Source: Hydractinia symbiolongicarpus
Lineage: Eukaryota; Cnidaria; Hydrozoa; Anthoathecata; Hydractiniidae
DNA: 64,000 bases
Assembly (NCBI RefSeq): GCF_029227915.1
Contig: NC_079876.1
Span: 622,001-686,000 of the forward strand
Direction of reading: 5' to 3'
Shown here: positions 8,988 to 14,959 of the stretch, piece after piece
How positions within the stretch are numbered: the stretch's first letter is position 1
Layout: every line of letters starts with the position of its first letter
Made by a program: the position numbers and the translations under genes
The notes under the pieces: model-generated
Seen by the model: the letters and a program-made list of their open reading frames with translations, nothing else
What the model was told of the DNA's origin: nothing
Databases searched by the model: none

Positions 8988-9025
8988 ATACCGCGGGTAT
9001 TATGTTACATGTGTCATGTAACATA
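8988..9025. terminator. Double hairpin between convergent genes
   Basis: Two inverted repeats sit between the stop of the 141 aa gene (8983) and the stop of the 426 aa gene (9038). The first is ATACC/GGTAT around GCG (8988-9000). The second is a perfect 11 bp arm TATGTTACATG / CATGTAACATA with a 3 nt loop (9001-9025). The second shares the GTTAC/GTAAC core seen at 7070, 13002 and 14719. It lies 17 nt and 12 nt from the two stop codons, so it could serve both strands. Confidence 0.6.
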
Positions 9026-9037
9026 GTAGTAGTATCA

Positions 9038-10318
9038 CTAACGCTTTGTCACCATGTAGGTGTATATCAGACCTCCGATTCCGACTATCAAAGCCCACAG
9101 GTTTTGACTCAACCAACCGACGACCTCCTTTGCTCTATTTAGGATCCACGATACGATGGATCCAATTATACCCGGTAGGGACGCGGCTGCGGCACCGGCT
9201 AATCTACCCAGGAGAGATCCCAGCGCGCTCAGCTTGTTCTTTATCCATTCCCTCGCACCACCTTCGGTTTTTTCATGATTTTTTGTATTACCGGTGGATG
9301 ACCCCCCACCCCCTGGTGTCAAAGTTTCAACTAGAAGGCCGATAACCATACCAAATGCCGTTAGTACACTGACGATGGTGATACCCTGTTCACGGAATAG
9401 CGTTCGTATCTTTTCACCCAATGTAGTTTCTTTGTCAAGTACTTTGGTAATCGTCTCCCTGATGCTTTTTATTTGACTGTTAAGTTTACCTTTTAGAATA
9501 TCGATAATCTCTTGCCGGCCTTTCAACTCATTTTGCAAACCTTTCAACCTTTCTTTCGCTTCATTTTGTTGTTCCTCGGTCATATTTGGTGTGTTTTCCA
9601 TCTCTTCCAACTTGTTTTTTTCTCTGTCAATATGCTGTTCGAGCTGAACCTTTTTTGCAACTTCATCCTGAAGACTTCCTCTTATGTTTCTCAATGATCT
9701 ATCCAATCCTAGCAATTCGCGCATAGGATATTCAAATAGATCACCGGTCTGGGTTGCTTCATGGTCTACAGATTGTTGTTTGACCAATGAAATTAAATCT
9801 TCCGCACTGTTCACAACATCTCCAGACATGGTTTCTAATTCTATATCGGTCGCATTCTCTATTTTATCCGGTGACGGTAGTCTCTCTTCTATTTTGTTTA
9901 GCCTAGCGGCCTGTCGGGGGGTTATACTACCTTTCGGTATATCGAACCCCAAACCGCGCAGCCTTTTCTTGCCCAATAGATCTGCAATGGTACCGGTAGA
10001 CCTTAGAGATCCACCATTTGTCAGAGGTCTGTTATCACCCTTGTAGTATAATTCACGACCACGAGACTCAAACAGATCGGTATGTATCACGCTCGGGTTC
10101 TCGTTTGGATATATAGTTAGTAGCTTCTCATAGAGCGATTTAACCAGCTCACTGGTAACTCTGGAGCGCAGAGAGGTTTCTCCACCGAATGATTTCTCCT
10201 CATCAGGTGTGTGTATCTGCACACGCGTGCGCTCCCTCGGTACCAGAGGTGTGGGGTCATCGGTACCCTCGTCGGGTTGGTCGTGGTCACCAAACGGATC
10301 AATATCAATGTCCGCCAT
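9038..10318 (-). CDS. Coiled-coil and multi-hydrophobic protein, 426 aa
   Basis: Read leftward from an ATG at 10318. The frame stays open a further 80 codons upstream, but that part is antisense to the 161 aa gene and is not used here. The N-terminus is acidic (IDIDPFGDHD). Residues 205-300 are a long charged coiled coil. Residues 312-332 are a hydrophobic helix, then a Gly/Ser linker (335-355). Residues 362-395 are Ala/Gly/Leu-rich and amphipathic (LGRLAGAAAASLPG), and residues 404-421 form a last hydrophobic helix ending in basic residues. This resembles, from memory, a large protein common in cnidarian Polintons. Its role is unknown; membrane penetration or a scaffold under the capsid are possibilities. 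Confidence 0.75.
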   Translation of the reverse strand: MADIDIDPFGDHDQPDEGTDDPTPLVPRERTRVQIHTPDEEKSFGGETSLRSRVTSELVKSLYEKLLTIYPNENPSVIHTDLFESRGRELYYKGDNRPLTNGGSLRSTGTIADLLGKKRLRGLGFDIPKGSITPRQAARLNKIEERLPSPDKIENATDIELETMSGDVVNSAEDLISLVKQQSVDHEATQTGDLFEYPMRELLGLDRSLRNIRGSLQDEVAKKVQLEQHIDREKNKLEEMENTPNMTEEQQNEAKERLKGLQNELKGRQEIIDILKGKLNSQIKSIRETITKVLDKETTLGEKIRTLFREQGITIVSVLTAFGMVIGLLVETLTPGGGGSSTGNTKNHEKTEGGAREWIKNKLSALGSLLGRLAGAAAASLPGIIGSIVSWILNRAKEVVGWLSQNLWALIVGIGGLIYTYMVTKR

Positions 10319-10358
10319 TATTTTATTTAAAGGATAGTTTTTTCCTAATATAATAGAA
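10319..10358. promoter_or_regulatory. Divergent promoter region, 426 aa / 161 aa genes
   Basis: Only 40 bp separate the two outward-facing ATGs. The plus strand has CTAATATAATAG just before the 161 aa gene. The minus strand has CCTTTAAATAAA just before the 426 aa gene. Both resemble short AT-rich core promoters. Role inferred from position. Confidence 0.4.
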
Positions 10359-10844
10359 ATGGCAGAGAGTTCTAGTACCAGAGAAGAAACTTTTAAAACG
10401 CATATATCCAATTCCCAACTTGAGGAGCTGGTGAAATTACGAGGTAAGTTCCAAGACAGGACACACGAACACGGGGGATCTCTGATCATATGGTCGATTC
10501 TGGAGGGATTATCCGGAACCGCAGCCATTACCGGCTCGATAGCGACCGCGGTGACCATTATTAGAAATTTGGGCGGTACCCATGGAAATTACATGTGGAA
10601 TTCGGGTATGTGTCTATTGGGCTCGGCTTCCTATGCGGTTACCGGCCAATATGTTAGGACATATCGGGAGAAACTTATCAAATTAAGAGCCGCATATCGC
10701 GTTGTACAAAATGCCATCGATGTTTTCGATAAAACGCTACTCTGGCACACTCGGATCTGTAGAGCCGATTTTGAGAATTTGTGTGATACGTATCATAGAA
10801 CTCTCAAGGATCTGGATAAACTGGATATAGGTTATTTAGAGTAA
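10359..10844 (+). CDS. Membrane protein, 161 aa, paralogue of next gene
   Basis: Starts MAE and carries the segment NSQLEELVKLRGKF at about residues 18-31, matching the next gene's NSQLGELRKLRDKF. Two hydrophobic stretches (41-68 and about 80-97) are followed by a basic hinge and a helical tail that also aligns with the neighbour (around VQNAIDVFDKTL). It probably crosses a membrane twice with both helical ends on one side. Function unknown. It lies 24 bp upstream of its paralogue. Confidence 0.7.
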   Translation: MAESSSTREETFKTHISNSQLEELVKLRGKFQDRTHEHGGSLIIWSILEGLSGTAAITGSIATAVTIIRNLGGTHGNYMWNSGMCLLGSASYAVTGQYVRTYREKLIKLRAAYRVVQNAIDVFDKTLLWHTRICRADFENLCDTYHRTLKDLDKLDIGYLE

Positions 10845-10868
10845 AGTTTTTTTCTTTGTAGTAACCAA

Positions 10869-11456
10869 ATGGCAGAGATTTATCCGAAGCTACCCACGGC
10901 TCCCGAGTATTCGAGCGAGCAGGACAAGTTTAATACTAATACTGTGAACTCTCAACTTGGGGAGCTTAGAAAATTACGGGATAAGTTCAATACAAAATAT
11001 GAGAAATATAACAAGACGCTACACAGACTGGTGCTTTTAAATGCCAGCGCCACGGCCCTAACCGTCGCTTCGGGCATAGGTTCGGTGGTAACCGGTGCCA
11101 CGCTCATCGGAATCCCCGCTTCCGTGGGATTGGGAGCCGTAGCACTGTCTGGAACCATTTTCACGGGCTCCGTCATGGCCCTGATTAAAAGATATCGGAG
11201 CAAACTTGACAAGGTCATGAAATTATATGATGTTGCGACATCCGCCATCGCCGTGTTTGAAAACTCCGTCTCGCGGGCTCTGAATAATGACGACATTAGT
11301 CACATTGAATTTCAAACCCTGAGCGGTATATACTACGAAGCTCTGGACAAGATGACGAAAACCGACAGAAAGATGGAGAGCGAAACTCGCAGCCAGTTTG
11401 AAAAAAGTCTAATGGACGAGGTTCAAAGCCTCAGAAGGACCGTAAATCAAGGTTAG
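10869..11456 (+). CDS. Membrane protein, 195 aa, paralogue of previous gene
   Basis: N-terminal helix (about residues 20-50), then a long Gly/Ala/Val-rich hydrophobic region at 53-105 (two helices around IGIPASVGLGA), a basic KRYRSKLDK hinge, and a charged C-terminal helix to 195. The same architecture and shared motifs link it to the 161 aa gene, so the pair arose by tandem duplication and then diverged strongly. The hydrophobic centre flanked by coiled segments resembles, from memory, proteins of cnidarian Polintons. No biochemical role known. Confidence 0.72.
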   Translation: MAEIYPKLPTAPEYSSEQDKFNTNTVNSQLGELRKLRDKFNTKYEKYNKTLHRLVLLNASATALTVASGIGSVVTGATLIGIPASVGLGAVALSGTIFTGSVMALIKRYRSKLDKVMKLYDVATSAIAVFENSVSRALNNDDISHIEFQTLSGIYYEALDKMTKTDRKMESETRSQFEKSLMDEVQSLRRTVNQG

Positions 11457-11489
11457 TTATGTGCGCATGTACGCCGCTCGCATATTTCG

Positions 11490-11504
11490 TGTGGTACGAT
11501 AAAA
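11490..11504 (+). repeat. 15 bp direct repeat flanking the integrase gene, copy 1
   Basis: TGTGGTACGATAAAA, identical to 12674-12688. The two copies bracket the integrase gene. The second copy belongs to the promoter-like leader of the SAP gene. Confidence 0.7.
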
Positions 11505-11606
11505 ATTAATATTAAGGCGGTTTGTGACATTATGTGGCGCGATCGTCCCCCAAGACTGAGCCATAGCGGCCCTATCTGCCGACCGCCCCGCGCGATCCCC
11601 GGCATC

Positions 11607-11631
11607 ATCTTTACCAGAAACAGGTAAAGAT
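11607..11631 (-). terminator. Hairpin after the integrase gene
   Basis: A perfect 9 bp inverted repeat ATCTTTACC / GGTAAAGAT with a 7 nt loop, 13 nt past the integrase stop. Spacing matches the hairpins that follow other genes of the element, although the core is GTAAAG rather than GTTAC. Confidence 0.5.
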
Positions 11632-11644
11632 ATCGCCCCCTTTT

Positions 11645-12628
11645 TCACCAACCTTGCACATAATCAGGAGGTAATTCTGTATCTTCAGGTATTAACATCA
11701 ATTCCTCTTTTACAAAAGCCCGTCCGGGTCCGTCTTGAACATAGTACATTACACGGTTACCAGGTTGCGCTATTACCTCACGCAATCTATATGTGTTTTT
11801 CGACCATATTCTATCGGTTGCCCGTCTCCGCCCATCATCATGCTCTTCACCAGGTTGTAGTAGATATCTATACAAGCCATCTTTAGGTAATTCTACTTCA
11901 GGTGGATAGCTCTCTTGATTAACCAAAGGCACCTCTTTCATTATAATAGCATCTTTCGGCTTCATATCAATCATCTGCGTCTTTGTATCGTTTAGCCTAT
12001 CAATCAGTTTATACAGATGCTTAACCCATGTAGATGATACCTTTTCCGAATCATTCAGTTCTTGGGCATCTTGTATTTTGAATAAATTTTCGGCAAGTAT
12101 CTTGTTCAACGCCTCAACAAAAGCTGTGTGCGTATGCTTATATTTTGTAGTCGCTCTTTTAATTTCAACCTTATGCTTCTCCAACAGCTTTGATACATCT
12201 GCCTTGAATTCTGAACCGTTATCACATTGGAAAGTTTTTGGATAAGTTAATGGTCCGGCCTTGTAGATGTCCTCAATCATAGCGGCAACCTCTTTGGCTT
12301 TCTTAGTCCTCAAAGGTCGGGCTACCTTGTATCTGGAAGCAGCATCGATTCCCGACAAAATGTACTTATATTTATTACCATACAGTATGTCACCGGGCAT
12401 GTACAATAAATCGAATTGATGTAAATCATTAGGGGTGGTAACTTCATAATGTGGTCTTTCAACATGTTTTGGGGCGGGTAAATGTACTTGCCAAAATGCT
12501 TGCTTTGATAGCCACTTCTTAACCTCCTTTGGCCTGAAACCGAATCCTCTTAAGCTCTGAACAGCCTTTTGTCCTTTCCATAAATTTTGAGGTTGATAGT
12601 AAGTCTCTTGAAGTTTAGAGTTTGACAT
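11645..12628 (-). CDS. Retroviral-type (rve) DD35E integrase of Polinton
   Basis: A 327 residue protein with the catalytic triad visible: D73 (in LHQFDLLYMP), D136 (in FQCDNGSEF) and E172 (in TAFVEALNK). D136 and E172 are separated by exactly 35 residues. The core (about 62-215) matches the rve/DDE fold that joins element ends to target DNA, making the 5-6 bp duplication seen at the borders. The C-terminal part (about 255-320) has a beta-rich, SH3- or chromo-like look around YRLREVI and MYYVQDG. No N-terminal HHCC zinc finger is visible: the first 60 residues have three His and no Cys. The gene opposes its neighbours and is flanked by a 15 bp direct repeat. Confidence 0.9.
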   Translation of the reverse strand: MSNSKLQETYYQPQNLWKGQKAVQSLRGFGFRPKEVKKWLSKQAFWQVHLPAPKHVERPHYEVTTPNDLHQFDLLYMPGDILYGNKYKYILSGIDAASRYKVARPLRTKKAKEVAAMIEDIYKAGPLTYPKTFQCDNGSEFKADVSKLLEKHKVEIKRATTKYKHTHTAFVEALNKILAENLFKIQDAQELNDSEKVSSTWVKHLYKLIDRLNDTKTQMIDMKPKDAIIMKEVPLVNQESYPPEVELPKDGLYRYLLQPGEEHDDGRRRATDRIWSKNTYRLREVIAQPGNRVMYYVQDGPGRAFVKEELMLIPEDTELPPDYVQGW

Positions 12629-12673
12629 GTTTTATTTATGCACACCTTTATTTATCTCCTTTTTGTGTTATGA

Positions 12674-12719
12674 TGTGGTACGATAAAAGTGCTTAAAGTT
12701 TTTCATATATTATATTAAT
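12674..12719 (+). promoter_or_regulatory. Promoter-like leader of the SAP gene
   Basis: Begins with the 15 bp repeat copy 2 and continues GATAAAAGTGCTTAAAG, then an AT-rich run to the ATG at 12720. The pattern matches the leaders of the SAP-RING gene (TATAAAAATGGCTTAAAG, 14141) and of PolB (same, 14877). This suggests a shared TATA-type promoter for the right-hand genes. Confidence 0.6.
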
Positions 12720-12989
12720 ATGTCAGACATGGATACCACACCAGATTATAAATTGATGAAACTGAGAGAGTTGCGAGAGGTTGCTAAATCCCGCGGAATT
12801 AAGTATATCGTGGGTATGAGAAAGGCTAAACTGGTTGAGGTGATTGAGAAGAATGATCTCGACCCATCCTACACCATCGATCTGGGTACCAAGAAGGAAT
12901 GGTATGGATACTGTTCAAGGTGGAGGTCGAAAAACAGGGAGGCATATCTAAAAGCTCAAAAACGTTATAACGACAAAAGATCCAAGTGA
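12720..12989 (+). CDS. Small SAP-like DNA-binding protein, 89 aa
   Basis: Residues 12-43 form a SAP / Rho N-terminal-like helix-extension-helix (LMKLRELREVAKSRGI, then GMRKAKLVEVI), a fold that binds DNA or RNA. The tail is basic and aromatic (about 59-89, with WYGYCSRW and RYNDKRSK), consistent with nucleic-acid binding. It is a stand-alone version of the module found at the N-termini of the next two genes. A role in replication, genome condensation or transcription of the element is possible (inference). It ends 12 nt before a hairpin. Confidence 0.75.
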   Translation: MSDMDTTPDYKLMKLRELREVAKSRGIKYIVGMRKAKLVEVIEKNDLDPSYTIDLGTKKEWYGYCSRWRSKNREAYLKAQKRYNDKRSK

Positions 12990-13001
12990 TTGGGTATTTT
13001 T

Positions 13002-13025
13002 TTTGTTACTCAGACGAGTAACAAA
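13002..13025 (+). terminator. Hairpin after the SAP gene
   Basis: A perfect inverted repeat TTTGTTACTC / GAGTAACAAA with loop AGAC, preceded by a T tract. Same core and stop-codon spacing as the hairpins at 7070, 9001 and 14719. The G-rich repeat array begins immediately after it. Confidence 0.6.
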
Positions 13026-14119
13026 TGTTGGTGGGTGGGTACCCATGGTGTACCGGTCACGGCCCTCAAGGTGTTGGTGGGTGGGTACCCATGGTGGAGC
13101 GGTCACGGCCCTCAAGGTGTTGGTGGGTGGGTACCCATGGTGGAGCGGTCACGGCCCTCAAGGTGTTGGTGGGTGGGTACCCATGGTGGAGCGATGTCGG
13201 TATCATAAACCGCGTTTTACCACCATGGAGCAGCGCAACCCCGGGTGGTTGTCTTGCGAACGAAGCCCCTCAAGGTGTTGGTGGGTGGGTACCCATGGTG
13301 GAGCGATGTCGGTATCATAAACCGCGTTTTACCACCATGGAGCAGCGCAACCCCGGGTGGTTGTCTTGCGAACGAAGCCCCTCACGATCCTCGCGACCTC
13401 GGAGGTCCTGATTTTTTTCCCTGGGGGGGTACCCACCCACATTTACACTCCGGGAAACGATCCATGGTGGAGCGATGTCGGTATCATAAACCGCGTTTTA
13501 CCACCATTGAGCAGCGCAACCCCGGGTGGTTGTCTTGCGAACGAAGCCCCTCAAGGTGTTGGTGGGTGGGTACCCATGGTGGAGCGATGTCGGTATCATA
13601 AACCGCGTTTTACCACCATGGAGCAGCGCAACCCCGGGTGGTTGTCTTGCGAACGAAGCCCCTCACGATCCTCGCGACCTCGGAGGTCCTGATTTTTTTC
13701 CCTGGGGGGGTACCCACCCACATTTACACTCCGGGAAACGATCCATGGTGGAGCGATGTCGGTATCATAAACCGCGTTTTACCACCATGGAGCAGCGCAA
13801 CCCCGGGTGGTTGTCTTGCGAACGAAGCCCCTCAAGGTGTTGGTGGGTGGGTACCCATGGTGGAGCGATGTCGGTATCATAAACCGCGTTTTACCACCAT
13901 GGAGCAGCGCAACCCCGGGTGGTTGTCTTGCGAACGAAGCCCCTCACGATCCTCGCGACCTCGGAGGTCCTGATTTTTTTCCCTGGGGGGGTACCCACCC
14001 ACATTTATACTCCGGGAAACGATCCATGGTGGAGCGATGTCGGTATCATAAACCGCGTTTTACCACCATGGAGCAGCGCAACCCCGGGTGGTTGTCTTGC
14101 GAACGAAGCCCCTCACGAT
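13026..14119. repeat. Nested GC-rich tandem repeat array (46, 112 and 281 bp units)
   Basis: No gene. Units start at TGTTGGTGGGTGGG. Four start at 13026, 13072, 13118 and 13164 (46 bp spacing). A 112 bp unit runs to 13275. Then come three 281 bp units beginning 13276, 13557 and 13838. Each 281 bp unit contains two copies of a roughly 100 bp block (ATGGTGGAGCGATGTCGG ... GAACGAAGCCCCTCA) and a reversed partner of the G-rich head (GGGGGTACCCACCCA), so each holds a long inverted repeat around GGTACC. The open frames across this array are repeat by-products, present in several frames at once. Confidence 0.9.
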
Positions 14120-14140
14120 CCTCCACCCCGGTTTACGATT

Positions 14141-14186
14141 TATAAAAATGGCTTAAAGATTACAAAATCGTATATCATAGCCAAGC
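14141..14186 (+). promoter_or_regulatory. Promoter-like leader of the SAP-RING gene
   Basis: TATAAAAATGGCTTAAAG at 14141-14158, then GATTACAAAATCGTATATC up to the ATG at 14187. Nearly identical sequence precedes PolB. The TATA box lies about 45 bp before the ATG. Confidence 0.65.
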
Positions 14187-14702
14187 ATGTCTTCAGGAAT
14201 CGTTCTCGATTTGATACACAGTAGAGAATATATTGATGACTTTGATCTTTTCACGGTCCCTGATTTAAGAGCCAGAGCGAGGTACCTTGGCCTACGTGGA
14301 TACTCGCGGCTCAGAAGGGCTGAGCTTATCGAATTGCTGTTATCAACAGTACCCGCAAGATATCCCGATATGACTTTGCCGCTCGTCATAGGGATGCTGG
14401 ATCTCGAAGTGACCGAATTTTCAGGACCCGTGATGAGACCAAATGTATCGGTGCCAAGACCGTTACCGGCACCTGGACCGATACCGGCGCAGCTTGAGGT
14501 TGATGATGATGAGGACGCCGATGACATTGATGAAGATGATAGATGTATCATTTGTCTTTCTAAACGAAAGACCGCAACCATTGTTCATGGTAGAGCGGGG
14601 CATTTTTGCTGCTGTCTATCATGTGCATATAAATTGGAGAATAGGAGGGATAAATGTCCCATATGTCGGGCACCAATAGATTTTGTCATTAGACAATATT
14701 GA
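14187..14702 (+). CDS. SAP plus MDM2-type RING protein (putative E3 ubiquitin ligase), 171 aa
   Basis: Residues about 22-53 are a SAP/Rho-N-like module (VPDLRARARYLGLRGYSRLR). A Pro-rich stretch (81-102) and an acidic run (105-118) follow, then a C-terminal RING at 120-171. Candidate zinc ligands are C120, C123, H134, H139, C143, C146, C157 and C160. The paired His in VHGRAGH and the finish CPICRAPIDFVIRQY match the MDM2/MDMX class rather than ordinary C3HC4 RINGs. Such RINGs recruit E2 enzymes to ubiquitinate targets and often dimerise through their C-terminal tail. SAP could bring the ligase to DNA. No p53-binding domain is present. Targets are unknown; effects on host defence or cell death are inference. 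Confidence 0.85.
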   Translation: MSSGIVLDLIHSREYIDDFDLFTVPDLRARARYLGLRGYSRLRRAELIELLLSTVPARYPDMTLPLVIGMLDLEVTEFSGPVMRPNVSVPRPLPAPGPIPAQLEVDDDEDADDIDEDDRCIICLSKRKTATIVHGRAGHFCCCLSCAYKLENRRDKCPICRAPIDFVIRQY

Positions 14703-14718
14703 ACGCGAATTCCTGGCC

Positions 14719-14742
14719 TTTGTTACTCGGACGGGTAACAAA
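14719..14742 (+). terminator. Hairpin after the SAP-RING gene
   Basis: TTTGTTACTC / GGGTAACAAA with loop GGAC and one G-T pair, 16 nt past the stop codon. Almost the same as the hairpin after the SAP gene, and like it followed directly by a G-rich repeat copy. Confidence 0.6.
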
Positions 14743-14751
14743 AATCCCGAG

Positions 14752-14872
14752 GTGTCGATGGGTGGGTACCCATGTTGGAGCGATGTCAGTATCATAAACC
14801 GCGTTTTACCGCCATGGTGTCGGGTGGTTGTCTTGCGAACAAAGCCCCTCACGATCCTCCACCCCGGTTAAC
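14752..14872. repeat. Diverged single copy of the G-rich repeat unit
   Basis: One degenerate copy of the 112 bp-type unit of the 13026-14119 array (GATGGGTGGGTACCCATG, then GCGATGTCAGTATCATAAA and GAACAAAGCCCCTCACGATCC). It shows that the intergenic region before PolB derives from the one before SAP-RING, or the reverse. No gene here. Confidence 0.85.
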
Positions 14873-14876
14873 GATT

Positions 14877-14959
14877 TATAAAAATGGCTTAAAGATTACA
14901 AAATCGTATATCATAGCCAAACATCTTTAAGATTACAAAATCGTATATCACAACCAAGC
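14877..14959 (+). promoter_or_regulatory. Promoter-like leader of PolB with internal duplication
   Basis: TATAAAAATGGCTTAAAG at 14877-14894, then two copies of AAGATTACAAAATCGTATATC (starting near 14893 and 14929) before the ATG at 14960. The SAP-RING leader has only one copy, so about 36 bp was duplicated here. Confidence 0.65.

Larger units (their letters stand above)
11457..11644. other. Intergenic stretch between convergent genes
   Basis: 188 bp with no credible gene. It contains a 15 bp sequence (11490-11504) that recurs upstream of the SAP gene at 12674, a GC-rich middle, and a hairpin at 11607-11631 near the integrase stop. Confidence 0.6.

Noticed and set aside
10319-10558. 80-codon upstream extension of the 426 aa minus-strand gene
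   Set aside because: It is antisense to the conserved 161 aa gene, and a good ATG at 10318 has its own AT-rich leader.
13003-14224. Overlapping plus-strand frames of 72-128 codons in the GC-rich repeat array
   Set aside because: Three frames are open over the same repeat units and the peptides simply repeat themselves; the array is non-coding.
14752-14872. A separate small gene between SAP-RING and PolB (frame 14683-14871)
   Set aside because: The frame starts inside the RING gene and runs through the repeat copy; it has no independent support.
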